Origin: CAVTPD01 sp963736575
GTDB taxonomy: Bacteria; Bacteroidota; Bacteroidia; Cytophagales; JAAEPT01
Assembly (NCBI GenBank): GCA_963736575.1
Contig: CAVTPD010000001.1
Span: forward strand, 124,001-188,000
Direction of reading: 5' to 3'
DNA length: 64,000 nt
The notes beneath the pieces are model-generated. The model saw only the letters and a program-made list of their open reading frames with translations. It ran no database searches and was not told where the DNA came from. Positions 26,014-35,815 of the stretch are shown in pieces (the stretch's first letter is position 1; the number at the start of each line of letters is the position of its first letter). Both the position numbers and the translations under genes were made by a program.

Positions 26014-26598
26014 TCAAAACCCGGCCTTATGGCTTTGGCGAATGACTGAGAGATCTTCCTGGGTATCGATATCAATCGCAGCTTCTGGACAATCGAGGCG
26101 GGTAAGGGATGTCTCGTTTCTCAGTAAATTTTTCGCCCCCTCGGGACCCTTTAGCGAGCGAAGCGCTTGGAATCGATTATTAGAGAAAAGGATGGGTGGA
26201 GCGAGGGATGTGCCATTGTGGGAGGCGACAACTTCGGAATTTCCGGAAATTCGTAGGGCGAGAAGATCCGAATAGATTGAAGGGGTGATTAGCGGAAGGT
26301 CGCAGAGGGTGATGATTACATTATTCAAGCCCTCGGATGCACTCATTCCCCTGGCGATCGATCCGCCCATACCCTCTGACCAACTCTGGTTTTCAACGAT
26401 CGTCACACTCAGATCGTCAAGTGCTTCCCGACAGGATCTCACAACAGCTCCGAGCACTACTGTCACCGGTCCAATTCCTGCTTCGAGTGCAACCAGTGCC
26501 GAGTGCCTTACGAGCGGGATTCCTTTCCATGAAATGAGTTGCTTCGGCTGGCCGAGGCGGCTGGAGGAGCCTGCGGCGAGAACGATGATGCCGGTCAT
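26014..26598 (-). CDS. mocA: MocA/MobA-like molybdenum cofactor cytidylyltransferase
   Basis: The ATG at 26598 (MTGIIVLAAGSSSRLGQPKQLISW) gives 194 residues; the nucleotide loop is LAAGSSSRLGQPKQ, and the metal-binding motif follows in LCDLPLITPSIY. MocA-type enzymes add CMP to molybdopterin for xanthine-oxidase-family enzymes such as PaoABC, MobA adds GMP. Placement directly after an XdhC homologue (4-base overlap) and the aldehyde oxidoreductase genes supports the cytidylyl role. Confidence 0.87.
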   Translation of the reverse strand: MTGIIVLAAGSSSRLGQPKQLISWKGIPLVRHSALVALEAGIGPVTVVLGAVVRSCREALDDLSVTIVENQSWSEGMGGSIARGMSASEGLNNVIITLCDLPLITPSIYSDLLALRISGNSEVVASHNGTSLAPPILFSNNRFQALRSLKGPEGAKNLLRNETSLTRLDCPEAAIDIDTQEDLSVIRQSHKAGF

Positions 26599-27557
26599 TT
26601 CGTTCCAGATAGCGATCCTGAAAAGTATGCCTGGGCACTGCGCTCGGGTTGCTGGACGGAAGAAATTTTCCCCTCCTTGAGGAATCCGCCAGTGCGGTTT
26701 GCGAGCACGGCGGCGGCTTCGGAAACTATTGAAAGGGCAATCTCCTCGGGAGATTCGCTTCCTATGTCGAGTCCGGCAGGGGCGTGGAGATTTGAAAGCC
26801 ATGCGGGATCGAGTTCACGAAATTCTTGGAACCGGGCAAGCAGCTCGGCGTGACGCCGCTTTGGGCCGAGCAGTCCGATATATGGAAGCTCCATCGGGAG
26901 CAGCCGGTCGAGAGTGGCGAGGTCGCGCCCGAAATTATGTGTCATGACAATAGCGGCCGTTTGATCGTCAGGGATGAAACCCTGCGGAAGTTCGTCCGGG
27001 TGGGAGTGTGTTTCCGTTTTCCACCCGAGTCCGGCGGCGAAGAGGCGAATCGGTGCGATCTCCGGGCCATTTCCAAACAAGAGCAGGCGGGTGGGCAACG
27101 GGACGGTGTGGACGAAACTATCCTCTGTCTCGACCACAAGAACCATGTCGGGAAGCATTTCCGAGCGTCCGTTCGCTGAAAACGTAGTGCGGGTGCGGCA
27201 CAGGTGGCGGCGTTCGAGCTTGTCGGCCATCTCTGTGAGAAAATTCCCAGCTTCCCCCGCAATTGGAATCCTTTCTATAAAAATTCCCAGTTTTCCGGCG
27301 CAACCATATAGTCTCCGCGTATCGAATTCGATGAATTCAGACCCGCCGTTACCGATCACTCCCTGGCCGATCCGCGCGATCTCTTCTTCCAAGCAACCTC
27401 CGCTAAGGACTCCGGTTGTCGTGCCGTCCGGAGCAATCAGCATCCGCGCGCCGGGCTTACGATAAGTAGATCCAGTGGTGCGCACGAGAGTGGCGAGAGC
27501 CCAGGGGTGATCGGTCTCGTGAGTGGCCTTCGAAAGAATCTGGCGGAGGGATTTCAC
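26595..27557 (-). CDS. XdhC/PaoD-family molybdenum cofactor insertion protein
   Basis: A 320-residue XdhC-family protein. The N-terminal XdhC/CoxI region has WALATLVRTTGSTYRKPGARML and GVLSGGCLEEEIAR; the C-terminal Rossmann domain has LLLFGNGPEIAPIRLFAAGLGW and AIVMTHNFGRDLATL. Such chaperones bind the mature or sulfurated cofactor and hand it to the catalytic subunit; PaoD does this for PaoABC in E. coli. It overlaps mocA by 4 bases and the paoC frame by 4 bases. Confidence 0.9.
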   Translation of the reverse strand: MKSLRQILSKATHETDHPWALATLVRTTGSTYRKPGARMLIAPDGTTTGVLSGGCLEEEIARIGQGVIGNGGSEFIEFDTRRLYGCAGKLGIFIERIPIAGEAGNFLTEMADKLERRHLCRTRTTFSANGRSEMLPDMVLVVETEDSFVHTVPLPTRLLLFGNGPEIAPIRLFAAGLGWKTETHSHPDELPQGFIPDDQTAAIVMTHNFGRDLATLDRLLPMELPYIGLLGPKRRHAELLARFQEFRELDPAWLSNLHAPAGLDIGSESPEEIALSIVSEAAAVLANRTGGFLKEGKISSVQQPERSAQAYFSGSLSGTK

Positions 27558-29765
27558 GCTTCCTGTTTGCGTATAAGTTTTTCAGGAGTGATCGGAAGGT
27601 CGCGAACGCGAATGCCGGTGGCGTGGAAAACAGCGTTGGCGATTGCGGCGGGAATGCCGACGAGGCCTAGCTCGCCCATGCCTTTCACACCAAGCGGATT
27701 CACAATTTTGTCCTCTTCCTCTACGAAAATGGTCTCGATACTGTGGACGTCCGCGTGCACCGGGACATGGTATTCGGCAAGGTTCGCGTTCATCATGCGG
27801 CCGTTGCGGTGATCGACTTTTGTCTGCTCTTCCAATGCCATTCCGATACCCCAGATCACTCCGCCGATCTCCTGACTGTGCGAGGTTTTGGGGTTCATGA
27901 TTTTTCCGCAAGCGGTGACCTCGACGACTCGTGAAACTTTCACAGTTCCAAGCGTTGGGTCGACCTTCACCTCGACGAACTGCGCGCCATGTGCGCCGGT
28001 AGCATAGTTTTTGCGCTCTTCAGAACGGCTCGGATTTAAAAGTTTCACTAACTTCTTCAAGTTGCTTGGACTTCATTAGATCTGCGATTGAAATGCTCTT
28101 GGACTCGTCAGATTTTAGAGAGAGCTTTCCCTCTGTCATCACGACGTCCTCAGCGTCAACGTCTTTGAAGATTGAATCCGCGCCTTCGCTGGCAAATTCG
28201 AGAAGCTTCGATTTGATTGCGTTTGCAGCGCCGAAGATAGCGGATCCAACGCTGGCCGTTGTCCAGGAACCTCCTTGGGAGGGTGCTTTCGGGTAGCTGG
28301 AATCGCCGAGTTCGAATTTCACGTTATCGGCATCGATTCCCAAGTGCTCCGCCGCGATGATCGTCATGACAGTGTATGTGCCTGGGCCGATGTCGGTGGT
28401 GGAGCTGGTAACGCGTGCGGTTCCATCAGCTTTCAGAGAAATTTTCGCACTGGCCACCTGCTGCATCGCTGGCCAGTAGCCAGTGGCATGCCCCCAGCCG
28501 ACAAGGAGATCGCCGTCTTTCATGGATCCGGGTTTCATGGTGCGCTTGCTCCAACCGAACTTCTCCGCGCCCATCCTGTAGCATTCGCGTAGAGCTTTTG
28601 AGGAGAAGGGTTTTCCTGTTTCCGGATCTTTCTCGGAGTAGTTGATGAGACGCAGTTCGAGCGGATCGATATCAAGTTCGTAAGCGAGCTCGTCCATCGC
28701 GCACTCGAGCGCGAACATCTGGGAGACCGCACCCGGCGCACGCATAGGAGCGGGAGTAGGGAGATCGGTGACTACGTTTTCAAAAAGCGTCTTCGCATTC
28801 GGGCACTTGTAAATGAGTCGTGCTAGTTTTACAAAATCCTCCGAGTAGTTCTCATAGGAGGAGCGGTTCACCACGACGCGGTGTGAGATGCCGGTGAGAC
28901 TGCCATCCTTTTCCGCTGAAAGGGCGATTTTCTGCCAGGTGTCCGGGCGATAGCCATGGCCGGTCCACATCTGACGGCGGGTGTAAACGATGCGAACCGG
29001 GCGGCGGATTTCCCGGGCGGCGAGGGCGACGAGCGGCGGGTAGTAATTCACGTTCAAACAGGCCCCGAACGCACCTCCGACGAACAGCGAAATCACGCTG
29101 ACGTTCTCAGGCTTGATTTTGAAAAGTTTGGAGAGGCGCTCTTGGAGCTGCTTAACGTTCTGCGATTTGTCGAAGATCGTGAGTTTGCCGTCTTTCCAAA
29201 AGGCCGAAGCGGCATGTGGTTCCATCGGATTGTGATGCTCGATGGGAATGTAATATTCTTGCTCAAGTTTTACGGGTGAGTCCGCGAACGCTTTGTCGAA
29301 ATCTCCGCGATCGGCGGCGGATTGCTGAGGTTTTGTCTCAGCGGCCTTTTCAAGCATTTTGGTGAGATCCGTGTTCGACTCCTCTTCTTTATACTCGACG
29401 GAAATGAGCATGGAGGCGTGGCGTGCCTGCTCGAAGGTCTCGGCGACGACCATCGCGATCGGTTGTGCGTTGAACAGTATGATAGGGCTGCGGAGTGCGT
29501 AAAATTCCTCCCCGCCAGGGCGCTCGTCACCATCAGGGATGGGCATCATGTCCGGAACGTTGAGGTGGGTGAAAACCTTGATCACGCCGGGCGCTTTTTC
29601 AGCCTCGGCCGTCTCCATCTTAGCGATGCTTCCTTTGGCAATGTCGCTCGTACGGATGTATGCGAAAGTGGCCTTGGGCAGTTCGAATTCGGCGGCGAAT
29701 TTCGCGGCACCGGTTACTTTCGCGAGTCCGTCGACCCGGCGCATTTCTTTTCCTATGTATCGCAT
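27554..29765 (-). pseudogene. paoC: PaoC/XdhA-like molybdenum subunit of aldehyde oxidoreductase, frameshifted near 28030
   Basis: Two overlapping frames make a protein of about 730 residues, the family length. The 5' part from 29765 (MRYIGKEMRRVDGLAKVTG) has GGAFGACLNVNYYPPLVALA, PMRAPGAVSQMFALE and GPGTYTVMTIIAAEHL, which contact the molybdopterin. The 3' part reads SEERKNYATGAHGAQFVEV, MNPKTSHSQEIGGVIWGIGMA and GVKGMGELGLVGIPAAIANAV, the last with the catalytic Glu in GELGLVG. The frames switch around 28020-28035; one inserted or lost base explains it. The enzyme would oxidise aromatic or aliphatic aldehydes in the periplasm. Confidence 0.85.
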
Positions 29766-29779
29766 GGTTTCGGGGTGGG

Positions 29780-30763
29780 TCAGATTTTCGCGGATTTTTT
29801 CAGGGCCCGGACGATGGCGCGTGTGCCAAGCTCGACCTTGTAGGCGTTGTGTTCGAGAGGTTCGGCAGCGGCCATCTCCATCGCTGCGGCTTCTTCAAAA
29901 TGCTCTTCGGTCGGAGCTTTTCCTTGCAGGAATTCCTCCGCCTTTTTTGCTCTCCATGGCTTGTGGGAAACTCCGCCGAGAGCTATTCGAACATTTCGAA
30001 TTTCTCCCTCCGAGAGTTCCATTGCGGCAGCCACAGATACCAGGGCGAAGGCGTAACTCGCACGCTCCCGGACTTTCAGATAGTAACTGTTCCCGGCAAA
30101 ATTATTTTTCGGGACTTCGATAGCGACGATGAGTTCGCCGGCCTCGAGGTTGTTGTCCCGTTCCGGTGAGTCGCCGGGGAGACGGTGAAAATCCGTGAAG
30201 TCGATGGTCCGATCAGAGCCATCGGTTTTTTTCGTAATCACTTTCGCATCAAGAGCTGCAAGGGCGACTGCCATATCGGAGGGATGGATGGCGACGCATT
30301 TGTCGCTGGCTCCGAAAATTGCGTGCAGCTCGTTGAGGCCGCCAATCGCTCCGCAACCGGATCCGGGCTCGCGTTTGTTGCACGGCATCGCCTTATCATA
30401 GAAGTAGTAGCAGCGAGTGCGTTGGAGCATGTTTCCTCCGTTGGTCGCCATGTTACGGATTTGCGCCGATGCTGCGGAAAGAATTGCTTGAGAGAGCAGT
30501 GGAAAGTTTTTCCTCACCAGCTCGTGGTTGGCGGTATCGCTGTTTTTCGCCAAGGCGCCGAGGGAAATGCCGTTTTCCGTTTCTTTGATTTCGGTAAGAT
30601 CGAGGCGGGTCAGATCGACCAGATCCGAGGCGCTTTCGATCTCGTCCTTCATCAGATCGAGGAGATTGGTGCCGCCTCCGAGGTAGCGGGCGGAGGGCTT
30701 CTCCGAAAGTGTTTTCACCGCCGTGTCCGGCGATTCGGCGCGAGTGTATTCAAACGGTTTCAT
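29780..30763 (-). CDS. paoB: PaoB/YagS-like FAD- and [4Fe-4S]-binding subunit of aldehyde oxidoreductase
   Basis: A 327-residue FAD subunit: RYLGGGTNLLDLMKDEIES and ATNGGNMLQRTRC bind FAD. Unlike most XdhB proteins it has an insert with Cys118, Cys128 and Cys137 (RCYYFYDKAMPCNKREPGSG C), the extra [4Fe-4S] loop of E. coli PaoB. The C-terminal domain (RNVRIALGGVSHKPWRAKKAE) is also typical. It overlaps paoA by 14 bases and lies 14 bases before paoC. Confidence 0.93.
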   Translation of the reverse strand: MKPFEYTRAESPDTAVKTLSEKPSARYLGGGTNLLDLMKDEIESASDLVDLTRLDLTEIKETENGISLGALAKNSDTANHELVRKNFPLLSQAILSAASAQIRNMATNGGNMLQRTRCYYFYDKAMPCNKREPGSGCGAIGGLNELHAIFGASDKCVAIHPSDMAVALAALDAKVITKKTDGSDRTIDFTDFHRLPGDSPERDNNLEAGELIVAIEVPKNNFAGNSYYLKVRERASYAFALVSVAAAMELSEGEIRNVRIALGGVSHKPWRAKKAEEFLQGKAPTEEHFEEAAAMEMAAAEPLEHNAYKVELGTRAIVRALKKSAKI

Positions 30764-31607
30764 GATCGAATTCTTTACGGATGAGTGCGAGTTCCGCTTC
30801 GTCGGCGAAGCCCCAGGTGTTTGCTGTTTCCTTGCCCGAGTGGACCTGCTGGAAGGCGGCGAGAATCTGCGGGTAGGCGGCGCAGCGGCAGATGTTTCCG
30901 CTCATTCGCTCGCGGACTTCGTCATCGGAGAGCTCCGTTGGCGGATTGTTCAGATCATCGGTGACGTAGCTGGCCTCACCGCGTTTCGCCTCATCAAGAA
31001 GAGCAACGGCGGAGCAAAGTTGACCAGGAGTGCAGTAGCCGCACTGGAATCCATCGTGCTCGATGAACGCTTCCTGCATCGGGTGCAGGCCCTCATCATC
31101 GGCCAGTCCTTCGACTGTGGTCACTTCCGCGCCATCGGCCTGCGCCGCAAGCGTAAGGCAGGAAAGGACGCGCTTGCCATCTACGATGACAGTGCATGCT
31201 CCGCATTGGCCGTGGTCGCAACCTTTCTTGGTTCCTGTCATCTCCAACTTGTGGCGGAGGGCATCAAGTAGCGAAACACGAGGATCGAGGTCGAGCTCCT
31301 TGACCGCGCCATTGACTGTGAATTTTACCGGAAGACTTGGGAGAGAGGCTGCTGAGACACCGGTTGCTCCCTCGGCCAAGGCTGCTGTTTGTGCCGCAAC
31401 CTTTTCCTGAGTGAGCATTTGCATTCCGAAAACTCCGGCGCCGGTGGCCGACATGATTTTCATAAAATCGCGGCGGGGCAATTTCCCCATCGCTACTTCC
31501 GCCAGAAGGGCGCTTTCATCTTCGGTGAAATCGTCTTGGGAAAACCCGGGGACGCATGCTGGATATTTCCCGGCAGGAGCGGGAGAGGGTGTCGGATTGT
31601 CGGCCAT
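30750..31607 (-). CDS. paoA: PaoA/YagT-like [2Fe-2S] subunit of periplasmic aldehyde oxidoreductase
   Basis: A 285-residue iron-sulfur subunit. A twin-arginine signal (LPRRDFMKIMSATGAGVFG, Arg45-Arg46) sits after an unusually long polar N-terminus and would carry the folded complex to the periplasm. The plant-type cluster is GCDHGQCGACTV with a final SC at about residue 152, the second is QCGYCTPGQLCS and NICRCAAY. It opens the leftward operon paoA-paoB-paoC-paoD-mocA. The enzyme likely detoxifies aldehydes; the electron acceptor is unknown. Confidence 0.92.
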   Translation of the reverse strand: MADNPTPSPAPAGKYPACVPGFSQDDFTEDESALLAEVAMGKLPRRDFMKIMSATGAGVFGMQMLTQEKVAAQTAALAEGATGVSAASLPSLPVKFTVNGAVKELDLDPRVSLLDALRHKLEMTGTKKGCDHGQCGACTVIVDGKRVLSCLTLAAQADGAEVTTVEGLADDEGLHPMQEAFIEHDGFQCGYCTPGQLCSAVALLDEAKRGEASYVTDDLNNPPTELSDDEVRERMSGNICRCAAYPQILAAFQQVHSGKETANTWGFADEAELALIRKEFDHETV

Positions 31608-31743
31608 TGGGAAATAAGGTTTGGATTCCGCGCCGGAAACAGGAGACGTCCGGGCAATCCGAAAAGGTTAGCAGAGATTTCCGAAGGGGAAACGGAAAGT
31701 TTGTCAGGATTCGCCCTAGGTTCGGATTTTTACGGTCGTGAGC

Positions 31744-33555
31744 TCAAAACTCCTCGTAGACCGGAGTCGTAGCGACCGGATCGCCCGGCACGGGTGTAAG
31801 GGTTTTTATCGAGCGGAGCCAGGACTCTACCACGATCCCGGCGGTGGCGCTGCACGCCTGGAGGCCGTATGAGTATGGGCGGATTCCAGAGGTATGGGGA
31901 AAGGCGATATCGTAAATGTGGTCGTTCGGCTGTCCATCGCTCCCCACAACACGGTATGAGGCGTCGATTTCGATTCCGCCGGTTTGCAAAAGATAGCTTT
32001 CGCCTTCCCGAACAACCTTGTCCCCATGACCGCTATCGATCATTTTTTCAGCTGCTTTTGGATCGCAGAAAACGGCGCGGGCGCTGCTGACAGCTCCGGT
32101 CTCGACGAGGGACGGGAAGGGATAGTCTTCGAGTTCCAAGGGCTTTTGGCCGCTGCAATCAACGAACATTCCATAGCTGATATTGCGCGTTTTCCCGTCT
32201 TCCTCGACGGTTACTGCGGCTTGGCCGGGAACTTCGCGTTTCTCATCAATGCTGACTTTTCCAGAAACGAGATCGAGTTTCCCGGCCGCATGAAGAGCAA
32301 GAATCATCTCACCGGATGGTAGCGGCATGGCCGCAATGACGCTCAGAAGGAACGGCATGACCGTTTTCCGGAGCGTGATGTGGTCCTCGGCAGGCATCAG
32401 CTCCGCATGGTAGTTCAGGCAATACATCAGGTCGTCGATGACTTCCTTCCAGTGGACGGGCTTATGGTTCAGGACTGATTCCCGCGCATCTCCCATTTCC
32501 TTTCTCATCCCGGCGAAGGCATCATTGTAGTCATGGCCCGCACTCATTTTCGCGATGAAGTCTTCGAGGCCGAAGTCCGGATTTTTCAAAAGAGAGACAA
32601 TTTCCGCCATGTCGTCCTTCTCAAAAGCGGTCGATAGCGCCGGGCGGCAGACCTTGTCGAAGAAAGTGGCGATTCGTAGGTATCCGTCCTCATCCAACAA
32701 AGCCAGCAGGCCCTTTCTGTCAGTGTGGCGGTAGATCTCGCGGAAAGGCTCATCCTGATCGAACTGCAGGTGCGGCAGCCAGCCCTTCATGGAGTGGAGC
32801 GTGAGCTTGAAATTCTCGGTTCCGGGGTGGGGTGTGAACACCATTCGATCGTCTTTTGTTTGGGAAAAAGTGCCGTGCCGGTGCGCAAGGGACGAGACCA
32901 CATCGAAGGCGCTTAGGGATGCTCCGAGAGTGCCGATGGTGAAATTATGAAATTCTCCCTCCGCCGGGAGGAGTTTGAAAATCGGCCATGGGGAGCCGAA
33001 GTATCCCACGTCCGGCCTATCCTCTTCTTTCCAGCTATGGCCGGTTGAAATCATCACGCTGTCGAAATTCCGCAATTTTCCGTCTGCATCAGCAATCCGC
33101 AGTCCGTCGGCCTTTTTGCGCTCCGAGATATCGGCGATTTCGCAAGAGACAACCTCATGGAGTGTGATTCCACTCTCCGTAAGGCCTCTGATGATGTTCT
33201 CGTATTGCGCGTGGAGGTATTGTCCTAACGGCAGCCGCGGATAAACTTCCGATTCGTTCAACGTGGCCTTGTCGATACCCCAGCTTTCCAACTGCCTGGC
33301 GGATTGCGAATCCAACCACTCGTAAAGCGTTTGCGGCAGAGTTGGAATTTCCTCAGAGGAAATATTCGACATGTTGAAGCGGTCTGTCGTTTCCGGGCTG
33401 TAAGGCATGCCACACCCAGCCAATCCGCTTCTTTCAAAAAGAGTGATGGAATCAATGTAGGGACGGAGGATTTCCGCAGCGCAGCGGATATGGTGGAGCA
33501 GGTAGATGGTGGATGCCCCGGTTCCGATGATTGCGAGGTTGCCGAGGTGTTTCAT
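31744..33555 (-). CDS. FAD/NAD(P)-binding protein (NAD_binding_9 type)
   Basis: A 603-residue flavoprotein-like protein. The N-terminus LAIIGTGASTIYLLHHI is a Rossmann G-x-G-x-x-x loop, followed by LFERSGLAGCGMPYSPE and the DRFNMSNISSEEIP segment seen in the FAD-NAD(P)-binding family related to HI0933/NAD_binding_9. FTIGTLGASLSAFDVVSSLAHRHG is a second dinucleotide loop and MFVDCSGQKPL a late strand. Function is unknown; relatives occur with amino-acid or siderophore hydroxylation. No signal peptide. It is divergent from a MOSC gene. Confidence 0.75.
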   Translation of the reverse strand: MKHLGNLAIIGTGASTIYLLHHIRCAAEILRPYIDSITLFERSGLAGCGMPYSPETTDRFNMSNISSEEIPTLPQTLYEWLDSQSARQLESWGIDKATLNESEVYPRLPLGQYLHAQYENIIRGLTESGITLHEVVSCEIADISERKKADGLRIADADGKLRNFDSVMISTGHSWKEEDRPDVGYFGSPWPIFKLLPAEGEFHNFTIGTLGASLSAFDVVSSLAHRHGTFSQTKDDRMVFTPHPGTENFKLTLHSMKGWLPHLQFDQDEPFREIYRHTDRKGLLALLDEDGYLRIATFFDKVCRPALSTAFEKDDMAEIVSLLKNPDFGLEDFIAKMSAGHDYNDAFAGMRKEMGDARESVLNHKPVHWKEVIDDLMYCLNYHAELMPAEDHITLRKTVMPFLLSVIAAMPLPSGEMILALHAAGKLDLVSGKVSIDEKREVPGQAAVTVEEDGKTRNISYGMFVDCSGQKPLELEDYPFPSLVETGAVSSARAVFCDPKAAEKMIDSGHGDKVVREGESYLLQTGGIEIDASYRVVGSDGQPNDHIYDIAFPHTSGIRPYSYGLQACSATAGIVVESWLRSIKTLTPVPGDPVATTPVYEEF

Positions 33556-33691
33556 AACTTACGTCATCCATCCGTTAGAAAGTCGGATTCGTCAAAAGGT
33601 ATGGTCCGGACTTTTCAATTTATTCCACGGACTGGTTGCGGAAAGGGCGGAGCGGTGTTGAATTTGCCGCATGGTGGTTCCAGCAGATCCA

Positions 33692-34192
33692 ATGGGAAAA
33701 AACGAAGAGCAGCCCGCTAAGGTGGAGGCGGATTTACGGCACATATATGTATCGGAGGGCCATGACTATTGGGGAAGGCGCGGAGAGGGACGATTGCAAA
33801 ACGGAATCCGTGAGCTGGACGAAGTAGACTGCGTGGAGGGAAAGGGTCTCGTTGGCGACCGCTACTTCGGATACCGGGCCGACTTCAAGGGGCAGGTGAC
33901 GTTCTTCGATCTGGCGATCGTGGATTCCATACGGGAGATGTTCAAACTGCCCAAGCTACCCGCCTCCGTGTTTCGCAGAAATCTTGTCGTCGAGGGAGTC
34001 GACCTCCGCGGACTTCTCGGGCGGAAATTCGTTTTCCAAGGGGTAACGTTCGAGGGCTGCCAAGAGTGCCGTCCGTGCCACTGGATGGACCGGGTCATCG
34101 ACGCCGGCGCGGAGGATTTCTTGAAAAAGGACTTCGGCGGCGGCCTCAGGGCGAAGGTAGTGACCTCCGGGACGTTGAGAATTTCCCGCTAG
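33692..34192 (+). CDS. MOSC domain protein
   Basis: From ATG 33692 (MGKNEEQPAKVEADLRHIYV) 166 residues; an ATG at 33671 in frame is also possible. It has the MOSC fold marks: DEVDCVEGKGLVGDRYFGYRAD, then NLVVEGVDLRGLLGRKFVFQGVTFEG and the invariant Cys in GCQECRPCHWMDRV, which handles sulfur in Moco sulfurases and mARC-like proteins. Its presence 2 kb from the molybdenum operon is suggestive, but they are on opposite strands. The substrate is unknown. Confidence 0.85.
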   Translation: MGKNEEQPAKVEADLRHIYVSEGHDYWGRRGEGRLQNGIRELDEVDCVEGKGLVGDRYFGYRADFKGQVTFFDLAIVDSIREMFKLPKLPASVFRRNLVVEGVDLRGLLGRKFVFQGVTFEGCQECRPCHWMDRVIDAGAEDFLKKDFGGGLRAKVVTSGTLRISR

Positions 34193-34207
34193 GTCTCGGC
34201 CGAATCA

Positions 34208-35682
34208 TCAAGCGGGAACCCAGACGCTCACGGCCCCGGCAGGGCAGGGGAAATCTCCCCATCCGTCCTCACCAACCGCAACGTCACCTTGTGAGTGGCC
34301 GAGCGTGTCTCGAAAAGTGCGCCCGGCGTAGCGAGAACCCATTTCCATCCTTTTCGATGCCTCGCCGGAGTTGCTCATGACAACGGCGCAGCCATCGTGT
34401 TCCTCATCACCCTGGCGTGTGAAGCCGACGCAATGGGCGTCGTCAAAATACACATACTGATCGCCGTAAGCGAAATCACGGCGGGCACGGATCAGCCCCT
34501 CGAGGCATCCGACCTTCGGCATTTCAATCTCGTATTCACCTCCATCGGCACCGTGGTCCTTGTATTTCGTCCCGAAAAGATCCGGATAGAACACACATGG
34601 ATAACCTTCGGAGCGAAGAAGGATGAGCGCATAAGCAAGCGGCTTGAACCATGGGTTGACGGGAGCCTCAAGAGCTTGCAACGGCTGGGTATCGTGGTTT
34701 GCAACAAGGGTGACCGCAAAGAGCGGGTTCGCCATCATCAGCGAATTGTCGAGGATCACCCGAAGGTCGTAGGACTCTCCCTCGACGGCGGCGTTGTGGA
34801 GATTGTTATGCAGGGAAGAGTCGAAAAGCATCATCGAGCCGTCCACCGCATCGAGGTATTTTTGCAAAAGCGGCAGATCACCCGGTGCCCAGTATTCACC
34901 GACCGCGAAGATGTTTTCTCCAGTGTTCGACCGGAGCAGTTGCAGCCACTCCTTGTAGAACTCCGGCGACATGTGCTTTACCGCATCAAGCCGCACACCC
35001 TTGAAGTGGACCTGTTCGTGGAACCATTTTCCCCAGTAGTTCAGCTCCGCGCAGACGGACGGGTTGCGTGTCTCGATGTCGTTGAACATGAGATAATCGA
35101 AGTTGCCCTTTTCCTCACTGATTACCGTGTCCCAGTTGTCGCCGTAGTCATTGATAATGCGGTAGATGTTGTCCCCTTCCTCGCCCTCCGCGTAATCCAC
35201 CCCGTGAAGCAGGTGAAATCCCATTTGAAATTCGAGTATTTCTCACCCCGTCCCGGAAAGGTGAACTTTGTATAGGACTCGATCTCAAATGGCGCGGAAA
35301 TGCCCTTGTCGCGGTGCTCCGGGTCGACTTTCACAACATTGAAACGTTCCTTCTCGTCTCCGCCCCCCTTGTGATTCAGGACGATATCGACGATCACACC
35401 GATGCCGTTTTCATCGAGCTTCGCACAAGCGTTCAGGAACTCCTCCCTGTTGCCGTATTTCGTGGGGATGGAGCCCTTTTGGTCGAATTCCCCGAGATCG
35501 AATAGATCGTATGGGTCGTAACCCGTGCTCAGGCCGCCGCCGGCTCCTTTGTAAGCGGGGGGTAGCCATGCCGCAGTAATGCCGAGGCTGGCGAGATACT
35601 CCGCCTGCTCGGCAGTGTGGTTCCAGAGGAAGGAATCACCGGGAGTGTACCAGTGAAAAAACTGGATCATGGTTGCGTTCAT
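34208..35682 (-). pseudogene. GH13 alpha-amylase, frameshifted near 35208
   Basis: Two frames make a protein of about 490 residues with no signal peptide, like cytoplasmic amylases (AmyA/maltohexaosidase group). The 5' part (MNATMIQFFHWYTPGDSFLW) has ITAAWLPPAYKG, GYDPYDLFDLGEF and IVDIVLNHKGGGD. The 3' part has the nucleophile in KGVRLDAVKHM, the acid/base Glu in FAVGEYWAPGD, and VTLVANHDTQP with the third Asp. Between them SNFKWDFTCF joins HGVDYAEGEE if one base is added in TTCACGG. Both halves are well conserved, so an error or recent mutation is likely. The start lies next to a terminator belonging to rlmI. Confidence 0.85.
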
Positions 35683-35708
35683 ATTTTAAGGAAGCCGGAG
35701 GTGTGGTT

Positions 35709-35742
35709 CAAAGAAAAGGGCAACCGCAAAAGTGCGGTTGCC
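35709..35742 (-). terminator. rho-independent terminator after rlmI
   Basis: On the minus strand GGCAACCGC pairs with GCGGTTGCC (35742-35734 with 35727-35719, loop ACTTTT), followed by CCTTTTCTTTG. It lies about 75 bases beyond the rlmI stop and just before the amylase start, so it should end the rlmI transcript. Confidence 0.75.
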
Positions 35743-35815
35743 TTGTCTCAATGGAATCGATTTGTGAATTCCCTCAACAGGAATTTTCAATGGTGATGAC
35801 GAATTTTTGGCAGCG

